DNA of 64,000 bases from Gymnothorax reevesii (GCA_029721435.1 CM056574.1:77171501-77235500), one strand, 5' to 3'. Shown: positions 43,790-56,605, numbered from the stretch's first letter. Notes: generated by a model not told the origin, from the letters alone. Program-made: numbers and translations.

Positions 43790-45538
43790 AAACTGTTCGT
43801 GAAGTGCAACACCGTGCGCAGCCTTTGGTAGACGAACATGCGCCGAGATGGGTGTAGCGGCGTAGTAGGGGGAGGTGTCACATATTCATCAAGACGCAGT
43901 GACAATTTCGTAGAAAAAGTCTCCGCTGGAGTTGTGCAGAAAACACGCCAGCTCCAACCTGGATTAATTTCTGTGCAGTGGTAATTTGACTGACCGGTGC
44001 CCAGTGCGCACACGTCACCGAAATCTCACAGGCCATGTTTGTGTTCGACCATCACAAAATGCAAAGTGATAGCTATCGACTTTTCTTGGTCTTTTTAGCC
44101 TATTTGTCTGTTTTCTTCTGTTGAAGATAGACAACAGTCTTTATTCTGTCTAATAAGTCAGATGGATCGAACAGATTTTTATTATTATTATATTTTTATT
44201 ATAGATTATTTCCACACCAGAGATAAAATTGTACTTGTAGTCAGTGAGTAAATCAATTCCATGACCATTGACAGTGTGAATAAATTATCGAATGCACGAT
44301 CAACACTGTCCGAGGCGAAATGCAAAGTACTCTATGTCCAGCAGCGAGGAAAAAGTAAAAGTATTGATATGAGAACACATTTATAACGAAATAAAGAATA
44401 AAATATATCACCAACAAACGGAACATCCAAAAAAGATGACCCGCAAATAAATAAATCGCAGTGTTCATTGGATGTTCTGTTGTTAAAATATTTCTTTTTA
44501 TTCTTTATTACCTCCGCCAAGGAGGTTATGTTTTTGGTGCCGTTTGTTTGTTGGTTTGTATGTGTACAACATAACTCAAAAACTTATGGCCGGATTTTGA
44601 TGAAATTTTCAGGGTAGGTGGGTATTAAGTCAAGGAACAGCTGATTAAATTTTGGCATATCTAGGCCAAAGTACTCCTGAGATATATGCCAAAGCTCAGG
44701 TTTCAAGTCTTTCCAATGGGCCGGAATTACGATCGCCGTGCTTTTGGGTTTGCTGCCCCCTGGCGGAGGTCTGCGCTCTCTGAGTGCTTTTCTAGTTTCA
44801 TTATCAATCTGTTCTAATTGTCCTCTTTCTTTTTTTTTTATCAGACACGGTGGTATTGTACATTGTCCCGTGCCAATGTAGACTCACTTTATTGTCACTT
44901 AGGTTGTTTTTAGTGGGGGAAAGGAATACAGCCTGATTGCTATGATTTCGTACTGAGTTAACATCACATATTGAAAATAAATGTGTAACGTATCTTGCAT
45001 TGTTGTCCATGCATGTTACTCTCAACATTTTAAGCAGCAACAGGGTGTAATAATAGGAACACGCTATCCATTGTTTCTCTTCCCAAATTTGCAACTGTCG
45101 TATATCATTCCAACTTCATAAGTTTGATTGATCTGACGTAGTTTCGTTTTGAAATTCCATTCAAGTTCGCTAATGGTAATAATTCATGAATGCCCTAGCT
45201 AGCCAGCTAACTCATATTCGTAATGCTTAGTATAGACATAACCGGTGCAGAAAACATGCCTGAAGCCGCAAAGTAAATTGCAACATTAACGCATCATGCA
45301 GATATAGGACAGAGGCTTCTATATTACAACACATTAAAGGTGAGGAGAGGAGCTCATTTGACTGGTGAAGATTTGACTCGGCTGTGTTATACCCTAACAC
45401 GGCTTCTTTGCCACTTGCGCAGGAAGGCGGGACAGAGGCAGGAAAGAGGAGTACTTGCGCCAGGCTACGCCGGGCACGAAATTGCAAAATACGCCTGGAC
45501 ACACCCCGTTGGCCTGCGCCTGGTCTACAAATTTAGAT
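43790..45538 (+). mobile_element. Composite repeat family, copy 3 (deleted)
   Basis: It shares with copy 1 the blocks GTGGTAATTTGACTGACCGG, GTTCGACCATCACAAAATGC, TTGACAGTGTGAATAAATTATCG-type text, GGAAAGGAATACAGCCTGATTGC and GCGCCTGGTCTAC. The left terminus is lost (starts at GTGCGCAGCCTTTGGTAGAC) and the junction at 44035 removes the left Harbinger-like TIR. It is interrupted by the 44509-44798 insertion. Confidence 0.7.
44509..44798. mobile_element. MITE-like insertion, ACCTCCGCCAAGG end
   Basis: Begins ACCTCCGCCAAGGAGGTTAT and contains AACTCAAAAACTTATGG, GATTTTGATGAAATTTTCAG and CCCCTGGCGGAGGTCTGC, with a short inverted match between ACCTCCGCCA and TGGCGGAGGT. It is a very common fish repeat. 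Copy 1 (near 38865) reads TTCTTTATTTCGTTATCAAT without it, so both edges are defined by an empty site. Confidence 0.75.
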
Positions 45539-45929
45539 CATAACAACTTCAGGAAAAACTTCACACAGCTATTGCTCATTTTGCTCAATTGCTGAGACTA
45601 ATCGATCAAATTACTAAATAGTTCATTTTTGATTGCATTATTGCAAATTCCATCATGAAGTTATTAGGCAATTTCTTATGCACAGAAATGACGACTTGTC
45701 TTTCGAAGATTGTGAACGCATGTATCTCATGAAACGGCATTGATTCCCATTACTTTGCGGGTTACTGCCATGAAAGCATTTTACCTGTCAGTATGGTTTG
45801 ATAAACCTTGGGATGTATTCATTTCAATGCGAAAAACCACAGCCTATGATTAAATTAGGAGCCTACTAACAATGAATTACGCTGCAGAAAATGCTAAAAT
45901 GAGGGATTTAGATCAAAATTGAGATATAC

Positions 45930-46460
45930 ACAGTACCAGTCAAAAGTTAGGACATATCCATTTTTCTAATAATGTTAAATAGAGAAGCAGACATTCTTTA
46001 TTTGGAAAAAATTGAATTCTTAAATCCATCCTACTAACCAGCATTTGTTGTCATATTTGCGGAGCATTCTCTCATTTTGTTTTTTTTTTTACTAGAGCAG
46101 TTCTTTGGTTATAATGAGTTTGCTGCTGAGCAGCCATCTAAGCTGCTAAAGATGTGCTGCTCCTGTAGTTTGCTCTTCATCGACCTTTTCCCCCCAATAA
46201 TTTCCAAAACAGCTTATCTTTCATTTAATTTGTCTGTAAGGAGCTTGTTTGTCTGCTTACTTAGGAAAATATGGCTTCTTTGAGAATTCTAACATTTTGG
46301 ACACTATTCAAACAAGAATATTGTTCTTAATTGACTTCTGACTGTTACCCTCTTACAAGAGTTAATTTGAGATTATATAGAGAAGTTAAGCCATTTAATT
46401 TTTCAAAAAACAGAGTGCTGTGACATTAGCAGAGTGTGTCCAAACTTTTGAATGGTATGG
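45930..46460. mobile_element. Tc1-like non-autonomous element
   Basis: Ends CACAGTACCAGTCAAAAGTT and AACTTTTGAATGGTATGG (with AGTGTGTCCA before it) are inverted copies of the TACAGTACCAGTCAAAAG-type Tc1 terminus, bounded by TA. About 530 bp, no transposase. 45540-45929 shows nothing recognised. Confidence 0.65.
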
Positions 46461-46466
46461 TATAGA

Positions 46467-48239
46467 GGGCTCTAAGTTCGTAGACCAGGCGCAGGCCTGG
46501 CGAATGGGGGGTGCGCCGCGCCAACTGGGTGTGTCCAGGCCTCTGGTCCAGGCGTATGTTGCAATTTCGTGCCCAGCGTAGCCTGGCGCAAGTACTCCTC
46601 TGTCCCGCCTCTGTCCCTCCTTCCAGTGCTAGTTGGCAAGGAAGGTGTGTTTGGGTATAACACAGGCGAGTCAAATATTGCTCATTGGGAAGAGAAACGA
46701 TGGATAGCGTGTTCCTATTACAGCCTGTTGCTGCTAAAAAATTTTGGGATTGACATGCATGGGCAACGATGCAAGATACGTTACACATTTATTTTCAATA
46801 TGTGATCTTAACTCAGTACAAGATCATAGCAATCAGGCTGTATTCCTTTCCGAAACGAAAAAACCTTCCAATAAGGACAATAATATTAGCCGAGTATTAA
46901 GCCGCTTGCACACTGGATACGAAACGATTTTTTCGCTCGACAGATTTGCGTTGAAAGCAGTGTTTTGTGACCAAAAGTCTGACAGGGTTTTAATATATCT
47001 CCGTGTCCGACAGTCTATTATTGTTTTTAATTTCTTCAAATCTACTGACTCTTTTAACTAGAATGTTTTGATAAGAGGGCTCAGTTCTTCAAGATGAGTA
47101 CCGAGAATTTCAATCAATGTTTCTGTGTAAGCTCTGCTCAATAAAGTGAGTCGACATTGGCGTGGGACAATGTACAATGTGTCCGTGTCTGACAGCCAAA
47201 AAAAAAAAAAAAAAAAAGGACGATTAGAACAGATTCATATTGGTAATGTACATGTATTTTTTTTATTTATTCCTTTATAAATCTGTTCTTATATCAATAC
47301 TTTAATATACTTGGATGCCGGACATGGAGTATTTTGCATTTCGCGTCGGACAGTCTTGATCGTGCATGCGATAATTTATTCACACTGTCAATGTTCATGG
47401 AATTGATTTGCTCTCTGATTGCAAGCACTACTTTATATCTGCTGTGGAAAAAAAGCGTGAATCTGTTCGATCCATCTGACTAATTTTCAAAAGAAAGACT
47501 GAATAAAGACTGTTGTCTATCTTCAAAGGAAGAAAACAGACGAATAAAAAGACCAAGAAAAGTCGATAGCTCTTTGCAATGACTTTGACTTTAATCAGTC
47601 GTGCAAAAAATTTGTTTCGCGTCCAGTGTGCAAGCGGCTTTACCGAGCGTAGAACGCAAGCATTATATACGCACTGTGTGATGCTGAGGCAGTTTGTGGT
47701 TGGCTGAGAAAGATGAGAAGTTGTTAATTTGCATCATTGATTCAGTTGCGTTGATTAAGTCAGGTCGAGTTTCCATCACGCATGCCAACCGCCTTTGATC
47801 TGACATCAGGACAATCGATATAGATACTATAATTTATGTGCTGATTCAGATAGTTGCATTAAACAGTGGTTGCTGTATTTATTTACTGTATTGAAATAAG
47901 CCTGACATTCTCGAAACCTGCCTGTGAGGTTTTGGTGACGTGTGCACATTGCGCGCCTGTCAGCCAAATCACCACTGCACAGAAAGTGAACCAGGTTGGA
48001 GCTGGCGAGCTTTCTGCGCAACTGCAGCGAAGACTTTTTCGACGAAATTGTCACTGCGTCTTGATGAGTAAGTGACACCTCCCCCTACTACGCCGCCACA
48101 CCCATCTAAGCGCATGTTCGTCTGCGCATGGTGTTGCACCTCATGAAATTACCACTGCGCGGGCTACGCCGGACGAAATTACCACTTCGTGGACTGCGCC
48201 ACGCTTCGCCACCTGCGCTGCGCGAAGAAATTAGAGCCC
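46467..48239 (-). mobile_element. Composite repeat family, copy 2 (inverted)
   Basis: Starts GGGCTCTAAGTTCGTAGACC and ends GAAATTAGAGCCC, reverse orientation relative to copy 1. It carries all blocks of copy 1 in reverse order, including the Harbinger-like insert at the same site. The end near 48120-48239 again has the GAAATTACCACTGCG words. Confidence 0.75.
46900..47639. mobile_element. PIF/Harbinger-like MITE inside composite copy 2
   Basis: Ends AGCCGCTTGCACACTGGATA and CGTCCAGTGTGCAAGCGGCT, flanked by TTA at 46897-46899 and 47640-47642 (the complement of TAA in copy 1, since copy 2 is inverted). It is shorter than in copy 1 (740 versus 959 bp) because of internal deletion. Contains a poly-A run near 47200. 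Confidence 0.7.
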
Positions 48240-48714
48240 ATAATGTGTGTATAAATATGTTATTTTTGTTGTCCATGTTGTTGATGATTTGAGCAAAAAT
48301 GTATCAATGAGCGCGTGCCTGTAGTTTCAGAGGGAAGATTCGTTCACACTACAGATACTTACAGGTTATTTGAAATTACATGAAAGTGAAATGTTAAGAT
48401 AAGAACACCTGAGCCAAGCAAAAAATTGGAATTTAAGAACAAGTCTTGCAATTTAAATGTAGTGGCTGTTCAGAAACCTAAGTTGGAGCTTAGTAATTTT
48501 CTCAGTTTATAATTTGACCTGTTTAAGGATATTACCTGAGATTGTTTGCAACAGAGAAAAATAAACACTGTATGTTCAGGGGTCTATTATTTGCTGTTCA
48601 TGCACACATGGATACTCTCTCAAAATGTGGCGAAAGACAATGAATAATTGTTTTAACCATGAAATGCCCTTAATTTGGACAAATAAATAGCCTATTAAAA
48701 TCCAACAATAGCAA

Positions 48715-48785
48715 TTGTGGTTGGAACAAAAACCAGCATACCCAGGGGTGTCCCAGGACCAGGCTTGAGAATCACTGGTTTAAAT
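48715..48785. repeat. hAT-type 3' end fragment
   Basis: GTGGTTGGAACAAAAACCAGC, then GGTGTCCCAGGACCAGGC and TTGAGAATCACTGG. The same words recur at 49960-50036, so two copies of one hAT-derived MITE end lie 1.2 kb apart. Confidence 0.55.
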
Positions 48786-49089
48786 TTAGTTCAGGGTTCG
48801 GAAAAACAAGCCTTTTTTGTCTGAAAGTTCAAAGGATCTGTGTCACGATAACTGTGCATGCTGAAAACATTGAATGAAGTAAGTCCCTTCAACTGCAAGT
48901 CAAAATATAAAAGGTATTTTCTTCTTCTATGATTGTTGGCAATGGTAACAAGCTTACTTCTTTATATCCCTTGGCTAAAGTTTAAAATAGCACTTTGAAT
49001 CCTCGAATTTGAATCTGGCCACGGCGTATCCCCTCGGCCCCCACATTCATGGATAACTGCTCAAGAAATTCCTAAATACCAAAAGGCTC

Positions 49090-49200
49090 ATCTACATATG
49101 ATATCTAACCTACATGTCTAATTTCGTGAAGAAATACTGAACGGTTTTGGACGGACAGACAGATGGAGAGACGGACGGACTGTGGATTTTCTGCTTAACT
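49090..49200. repeat. GGACGGACAGACAG repeat fragment
   Basis: CGTGAAGAAATACTGAACGG followed by TTTTGGACGGACAGACAG and GACGGACGGACTG belongs with the CGTCCGTCC family seen at 3426 and 13105. One unit only. Confidence 0.4.
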
Positions 49201-49309
49201 TTTGCCACATCTTACAAAGCAAGAAATGTGCACTTTTTTGCCTTCAGTTGACACGTCTTATCTCTCATCTTAAAGGATGAGACAACACCTTGGCAAAGTA
49301 TCTTTTTTT

Positions 49310-49690
49310 TTCATATTTTTATCAATTTTAATTTTGGCAAATACGGGTCCAGACGAATGATTGTCATCCTACCTAATCGGGGAGAACAAGCAACACCTGT
49401 TAAATGTGGGGTGCTCTCGGAGTGAACCTTTTGTTAATCATGAAAATGACTGAGAATAGGTCAGGACTAATAATTGTTTAAAACGGATGTTTTGTCCGCC
49501 CCAATTCTCAGTTCTACTGAATTTACCCCATGATTTCATCGCTGTTAGATCGCGCATGGAGAGAAACTGTGTCTTCAGTTGCCAATTACGATAATTGGAA
49601 AACGCGTCAATAAAGGAAAATAATTGAGTACTAGCCAGGACTATCCTAACTGTCATAAATGGATGTGTCTGGGCCCACCCAATTCCATGT
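49310..49690. repeat. Diverged relative of the 41428 hAT element
   Basis: Words GAACAAGCAACACCTGTTA, GTGCTCTCGGAGTGAA, AGGTCAGGACTAATAATTG and CCCAATTCTCAGTTCTAC parallel the right part of 41428-42140 (GCAACACCTGATAGAG, GTTTTCGGAGTGAATG, GTCAGGACAAATAG). No clean ends. Confidence 0.4.
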
Positions 49691-49959
49691 TCTAGTACCG
49701 GGCCTGACTAAAACTAGTCATTTATTAGGTTGATTGATTTAGAAGTCTTGATTTTGATCATTGAAAACTTATTGCCGCCTTAGCTTGGCTTCCTTGCTAA
49801 TAATTTCACGAAATAAGCACAATATTTACGTTTGGATTTTGAACATCATGGAATGCATCGCCATTTTTGTTAAAGCAATTTAAGAGGGTGAAATGTCTCT
49901 CTGGCTTCAAAAGCAAATAATTTAATAAATTAACAGCTCGATAATCATGGGGATTGTAG

Positions 49960-50036
49960 GTGTGGTTGGAACAAAAACCAGCATACAAAGTAGGTCCCCA
50001 GGACCGAGTTTGGGAATCCCTAGTCTAGTGTTTAGA
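49960..50036. repeat. hAT-type 3' end fragment
   Basis: GTGTGGTTGGAACAAAAACC, GGTCCCCAGGACCGAG, TTTGGGAATCCCTAG: second copy of the motif at 48715. Confidence 0.55.
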
Positions 50037-50087
50037 CTTTATCGCTAAGGAAAGATGAGCTCTGTTAATCAGCTGGGTTAGGGTTAA

Positions 50088-50338
50088 AGGTCCCCTATTA
50101 TGTCACCAGGTGCACAGCTAATTAGTTATTACAAGCCATTTCAAAATCTATTCCCTCTTGACATCACATGGGGAAGTAACTAACCAGAGGCAATAAGAAC
50201 TGACCACCTTCAGCCAAGCAGTCAATCAGATTTTATTATTCTGGGTGGTCACTCCCCCTTGTGATGTCTGGTAGGGGATGCTTTGAACTGGCTCATAATG
50301 GCTAATTAGCTGTGCACCTGGTGGCATAATAGGGGACG
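50088..50338. mobile_element. Palindromic MITE of about 250 bp
   Basis: AGGTCCCCTATTATGTCACC, then AGGTGCACAGCTAATTAG, is mirrored by CTAATTAGCTGTGCACCT, GGTGGCATAATAGGGGAC. A TTAA precedes the left end (50084-50087); the right flank is GTTGA, so the duplication has decayed or the class is different. No coding sequence. 50339-51017 has no recognised element beyond a stretch like the DSCAM-side minisatellite near 50780-50840. Confidence 0.7.
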
Positions 50339-51072
50339 TTGATTTGGGTTTAGGGCGTTCTAAGGCCATGCCTCCAGCCGTTCAGCTCACCGGACTACTA
50401 AGACCCGGACCACACTTCCTCATTATTCAATAATCACTTGCATCTGTTGTTAATTCCCACAGAGTGGTACCAGTGGAGTATAAATGTCTCACTCAGTATC
50501 TTTGTGAAGTCTGGTGGCGCCACACTTTTACGGTGTTGTTAGTCATATTTAGACTTATGTCCGTATTTGCTTGTTTAAAACTCTAAGCTCGAAACCTAGC
50601 ACTGTTATTGTTAAATGCAGCAGTTTTATTTATTAAAGGAACATCACCTCCTTTTGTTTTGCAAAATCTATAGTAACTAGTGTTTCCAGTTCTAGTATTA
50701 CTATTTGTTAAACATTATGTTTGGAACCTCTATTCCTTTTTGTTTTGTCTGCAACTTCTGTGCTAACTGTATCGCCCTGTTAATCTGCTGGGTCAGGTTT
50801 TAGAATTAGGAAAGGTTGTTCTGTCCTGTGAATGTTCAGAGTTTAAAGGAACATTATCATCCAATACAATTTTCCACTTAAATTGTTCCCAGATAACAAT
50901 AGATTCAACTTCAAACTTTTTCTGGGTGATTCAACCCCCATGAAATTCAAATACTGAACAAAGGGTGCGAGCAAACAGGCTATTCTCCCTTGAATGGGGC
51001 ACGCTATTTCCTTAGAGTTTTTTTTTTTTTTTTTTTTTTAAATTTCGGCATGATTGAAAATCATTTCATGAC

Positions 51073-51450
51073 TGTTATGTCCTCTTCTACCTCTGGGTGG
51101 CGATAGTTTCCCGTTTCTTGTTTTCCCTGTTTAATTGTTTTGCAGGTGTTCCCTGTTGGTGAGAGGGGTCCGATAGGTTCACCTGGTGTTCCCCTTTCTA
51201 TTTCTGGGCAGCGACCAGGAGCGAAGGGGGGGGGGTTGCCTTCACGCCAGCAACTTATGCCGTGTTGTCACTGTTATTGTTTATCCTTGGTTATTATTAT
51301 CATTATTTGTTTTTTTTTTTTCTTAACTTTTACTATTCCTGATCTTTAATTGTAAATTCTTTAGTTACAATAAACCCCTAGACTTTGAGCTCTGGAGACT
51401 TTGTTCGCTTTATGTTGCGCTGGATGGTTATGTTAAACTGAGTTGTAACA
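51073..51450 (+). repeat. 5' LTR of copy B
   Basis: 378 bp, TG at the start and ACA at the end. Contains a G-run (GGGGGGGG near 51228) and an AATAAA-type signal (ACAATAAACCCC near 51368). Near-identical to 56902-57280. Confidence 0.93.
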
Positions 51451-51453
51451 TAC

Positions 51454-51466
51454 TGGGGGCTCGTCC
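51454..51466 (+). other. Primer-binding site, tRNA-Pro
   Basis: TGGGGGCTCGTCC three bases after the LTR matches the start of the complement of tRNA-Pro 3' ends used by many retroviruses and gypsy-type elements. The spacer of 3 nt is the same length as in copy A. Confidence 0.75.
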
Positions 51467-52143
51467 TGTTGTTCCTAGGTCGCCTTAGTGAGGGTATACG
51501 GCAAGTTGTCTTGACGCGTCTGTTGTGGTGAGTATTGTTTTCTGGGTGTTCCCGTGCATCATAATCAGGTAGCCGCCGAGTGGACATAGAGTCCACTACT
51601 TTATTATTTTAGTTTGTTGTTTTTGTGGTAATCCTCAGTCGGTCCGTTTCGGAGGGTGCGGTTGGCTGCGTTTCCGGTCTGCTGCATTCTCTCGAGTTCG
51701 ACGGGTAATGTATGCCGGGTGGGGGACGCCACGAAGACTAGTTAGGTTTTGAGTTAGTTTTTGGATAGGTAAGTAGGGGTTGTGGTGCAACGGCGAGTCA
51801 TCCAGTTTACATGCTCTTTGTGCGACGCTTGGAGACTTTGTGTACTGTGTACTTTGTGTGCTTTGGCACTTTGTGTACTGCGATTGCAGTGTTGTGCAGG
51901 TTGATTTGTTAGCGATTAGGCTTTGGGCTGCTGTGGTTTCCGGGTTTTTGACCCTTTCGATCGTCTAATCGCTTATCTTCCTGTTGTGAATTCTCGTGGC
52001 GTGTGGTTTGGTAACACCCGAACTTTTGCGTGGCTATTTTCTAGGGTGTTTTGTGGCCACTTTGTTTGATCTTTGTGTATTGCAGCCATTTGCTTGATTT
52101 GTTTTTTTTTTTGTTGTTGTTGTTTGATCTAGTCTAGTTGGTC

Positions 52144-55100
52144 ATGTCTGAGGTGGCGAAGGATTTTGTTGAAAATCCATCTGTGGATGGCTTTCATCGC
52201 CTCACCAAAGAACAATTGATAGAGGTAGCGACTTTGTTGCAAATTGACTTGAACAGTAGCGAAAAGCGATTGAAGAACACTGTCAAGTCTATCGTCCTAC
52301 CCTATTTGGTGGAAAAGGCAATCCTGCCACCTGTTGATTTAAAAGAGGCTATTCAGTTAAAAGAGCTTTCTATTCGTGAGAAAGAGTTAGACAACAGGAG
52401 AGAGGAGTTGCGCATTAGAGCCTCCGAAAATGAACTGGAGTTGCGACGGCTTGAAGCAAACGCGGTGGTGGAAAACTTGGATCTTTTCCATTCTACCAGT
52501 TTTGATATCAGTAAACACACAAAACTGGTCCCACCCTTTGCCGAGAAAGATGTGGAGAATTATTTTCCGCATTTTGAGAAGGTGGCTATTACGCTCAAAT
52601 AGCCGAAAGCTTTTTGGCCTTTACTTATTCAGTCCACCTTGATTGGCCGTGCCCAAGAGGTTTATGCATCGCTGTCCTTGGAACAGAGTTCAAACTATGA
52701 TGAGGTGAAAGGGGCTATTTTGCGAGGTTACCAGCTCGTCCCTGAAGCGTACAGGCAACGTTTTAGGCGTTACAAAAAGGCTGACCGGCAAACCTATCTT
52801 GAGTTTGCTCGAGAAAAAGAAACGCTGTTTGACCGTTGGTGCGCTTCTAAAGAAGTAGATAGTTTAGAAAAATTGCGCGAGTTGATATTGCTGGAGGAGT
52901 TTAAAAACTGCTCGCCCAATGCTGTTTCTGTCTACCTTAATGAGCGACAGGTTGGTACGTTGCGTGAGGCTGCTGTAATGGCCGACGAATATGCTTTGAC
53001 TCATCATTTTCCTTCCAAAGACAGGCACAGGTCGGACGGGTCTTCGCCCCGTGCTGGCACTGCCCAGTCATCGAGTGCCTCCGATCAGATTTCTTGTTAT
53101 TATTGTAAACGACCAGGACATGTTTTGGCAGATTGTGGGGTTTTGAAAAAGAAAAATGCTGCAAAAAGTGTTGGTCTGATAAAAACAATTTCAAAGTCTC
53201 CTATTTCTCCACCTCGTCCTGATCTTGCTTGTGATGTGCAGACAGGGTATGAGCCCTTTCTAAGTGACGGGTTTGTGTCTCTGCCCGGTGATCCAGAACA
53301 GATACCGGTTCGTATTTTGCGAGACACCGGTGCAGCGCAGTCGTTTATTTTAAAAGACATTTTGCCATTGTCTGATGCCACTGAGACTGGCTCAAGTGTC
53401 TTGGTCCGTGGCTTTGAAATGGGATGCACTGTTGTACCACTTCATCACGTTGACTTGAAATCCAATGTCATTAATGACATTGTTGCTGTGGGTGTTCCTC
53501 CATGTTTACCTGTTCCGGGTGTATCTTTCATTCTGAGGAATGACATTGCCGGTAAGTCTGTGTGGGGTGAAGTGCTGCCGCATGTAGTTGCTGTGCCAGG
53601 AAAGCCAGCAAGGCATGAGTGTGTGCTCAGACACCCCGACGTTTTTCCTGCATGTGCGGTTACGCGTGCAATGTCTAAAAAAACCTCTTCTACTCCAGAG
53701 AAAACCGAGAATGTCCCTGCTGGTGATATTGATTTATCTGATTCGTTCTTGTGTAAGTTTGAAGAATTGACTAAAGTAGATGGAAAAGTGTCTGAGTCAA
53801 AGACTACTAAAACTCCTCTACGTCTGTCTCGCACGTAGCTGATTACTGCTCAAAAAGCAGATATGTCTCTTGCCTCTCTTGTGTCTCGTGCCTCCTCAGA
53901 GATCGATCTTGATAAAGAGCCACAATGCTTTTATTTTCAGGACGGTATTTTGATGAGCAGATGGAGACCTTACAATGTACCTGACCAGTGGTATTCTGCC
54001 CATCAGATTGTGGTCCCGTCTGTATACCGAGATGAAATTTTATGCGTTGCTCATGATGGCATTGCAGGGCATTTGGGTATTGCAAAAACGCTCAACCGGA
54101 TCAGTCAGTATTTTTATTGGCCCGGTGTGAAAAGGGATGTTGTTCGTTTTTGTAAAACATGTAAAACTTGTCAACTTGTTGGTAAACCGAATCAAACGAT
54201 TCCTCCCGCTACATTGTACCCGATTCCCGCTATTGGCCAGCCTTTTGATCACGTAATTGTTGACATTGTTGGTCCACTTGTGAAGTCTAAGAGTGGTTAT
54301 CAGTATTTGCTCACCATGTTGTGTTCAGCTACACGTTTTTTAGAGGCTGTTCCTTTACGTAAAGTTACAGCTAATTGCGTTTTGAAGGAGCTGCTAAAAT
54401 TCTTCTATCTTTTTGGTCCTCCTAAGATCATTCAGACAGACCGTGGGTCTAATTTCATGTCCCGAGTTTTTTCTCGTGTGTTAAAGCAACTGAATATCCA
54501 GCACAACATTTCCTCTGCCTACCACCCCGCTAGTCAGGGTGCGTTGGAACGTCAACACCAAACTATTGGGGAGACGCTGTGCCTTGGTTACTCTTTGCTT
54601 GTAGAGAGGTGAGGCAGGAATCTCTTGGATTTAGCCCAGCTGATCTGGTTTTTGCACACACACCACGAGGCCCCTTGGCCGTTTTGAAAGATCAGTTTTA
54701 TTGTGATAATTCTGCTCAGGACGTTTTGTCTCACGTCTCAAATTTCCGAGCCCGTCTATATCGTGCTCGTGAGCTGGCTCGTGAAAATCTGGAGCAAGCG
54801 CAGAGTAAAATGAAGCAGTGGTATGACCAAAAAGCTGTTGATCGCCACTTTAATGTTGGGGATAAAGTTCTTGTGCTGCTTCCCATTTTAGGTTCTGCGC
54901 TACAGGCTCGTTTTAGTGGGCCTTATGTGATTGAGAACAAAGTGTCCGACCGTGACTATGTAATTGCCACACCAGACCGTCGTCAGAAAAGACGGGTTTG
55001 CCACATTAATATGCTCAAGCCATTTTACCAGCGCGAGGAAAATCCTCTTTGTGTCGACTCTGCGACTGATAGCGCTGTCAATGATCGTTCGGTGTCCACT

Positions 55101-56605
55101 GATGGGGTATTGCTGATGTCTGCACTGGTGGAGGAGCGTAGCGACATTGAAAGTAGTCCATCTCGTGCTGTAGTTGTTGGGCGGTTGCAAAATTCGGAGA
55201 TGCTCTCTGCTTTAGGTGATCACCTACCGCACCTATCCGAGTCCCAAAGAGTTGATTTGCTGGAAGTAATACACCAATTTCCAGAGCTGTTTAATGATAT
55301 TCCCACTCAAACTCATGTCATGCAGCATGACATTGATGTCGGCTCTGCAGCTCCTATTAAGCAGCACCCATACCGCGTAAATCCTGTAAAGCGAGCTGTA
55401 TTAAAGAAGGAGGTGGCATATATGCTTGAAAACAAAATTGCTCAGCCTAGTTTGAGTGCATGGAGTTCTCCATGCATTCTTGTTGGAAAGCCAGACGGCA
55501 CTTTCCGATTTTGTACGGACTACAGGCATGTCAACGCAGTTACCAAGCCTGATTGTTATCCGCTCCCCAGACTTGATGACTGTGTTGACCGCGTTGGATC
55601 TGCCACCTTTGTCAGCAAATTCGATCTGCTAAAAGGGTATTGGCAGATCCCGTTAACCCCTAGGGCTATGGAGATCTCAGCATTTGTTACGCCGGATTTC
55701 TTTCCTATCGTGTCATGGCGTTCGGAATGCGCAACGCACCAGCATCGTTCCAACGGCTAATTAATAACGTTTTGTCTGGTTTACCAGGCTGTGAAGCCTA
55801 TTTGGATGACGTCGTCCTTCATTGTACTGGTTCATGGTCCTCCCATATTGATCAGATTCGTGAGCTTTTCCGTCGACTCTCTGCCGTCAATCTCACTATA
55901 AATTTAGCAAAGTGCGAGTTCGGAAAAGCCACTGTGACATATCTCGGACGAACTGTGGGTCGTGGTCAGGTGCGTCCATTGGATGCAAAAGTGTCTGCCA
56001 TCACAAATTTTCCTGCCCCTGTTGACCGTCGTGAGTTGCGCCGATTCCTTGGAATGGTGGGCTACTATCGCGGGTTCTGTAAGAATTTCTCCGCGGTAGT
56101 CGCCCCACTCACTGATTTGCTTTGCCCGAAGGTTCCGTTTATTTGGTCTGATCGTTGCCAAAACGCCTTTGAAAATGTTAAAACGCTCTTGATTTCCGCA
56201 CCTGTTTTGGCTGCCCCTGATTTTGGAAACCCTTTTCATTTGGCAGTTGATGCCAGCGATTCTGGTGCTGGCGCTGTCCTTATGCAGACCGGTGCTGAAG
56301 GTGTCCAACATCCCGTTTGCTACTTTTCGAAAAAGTTTAACCATCAGCAACAGCGGTATTCCACCATCGAAAAGGAAGCTTTAGCGCTTGTACTCGCTGT
56401 TCAACAATTCGAGGTGTATTTGGGTGCTTCAGAGAAAATAGTCGTATTTAGTGACCATGACCCTCTGAAGTTTCTCCATCGCATGCGCAACGCCAACCAG
56501 CGTCTAATGCGATGGAGTCTGATCTTGCAACCATTTAACATCGAGATCAGACATGTTCGCGGCACGGACAACATCTTGGCCGACGCCCTGTCAAGAGTGC
56601 CCTAG
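52144..56605 (+). pseudogene. gag-pol of Gmr1-like copy B, disrupted
   Basis: Starts MSEVAKDFVENPSVDGF. Gag has a charged coiled segment, KLVPPFAEKDVENYF, a SCAN-like part YQLVPEAYRQRFRRYKKADR and a CCHC knuckle CYYCKRPGHVLADC. Protease ILRDTGAAQSFIL. Integrase: GHLGIAKTLNRISQYFYWPG with the HHCC finger, DIVGPLVKSKSGYQYLL, QTDRGSNF and QGALERQHQ. RT: RFCTDYRHVNAVTK, FGMRNAPASFQRL, AYLDDVV. RNase H: AVDASDSGAGAVLM and SDHDPLKFLHR. TAG codons at 52600 and 53836 (same frame) interrupt gag and the region before integrase; a deletion with frameshift near 54575 removes part of the integrase after the catalytic Glu; a frameshift lies near 55700 in RT. Inactive. Confidence 0.92.

Noticed and set aside
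47198..47218. Poly-A run as a retroposed gene tail
   Set aside because: It lies inside the Harbinger-like element at a position where copy 1 has a shorter T/A run; no retrocopy precedes it.
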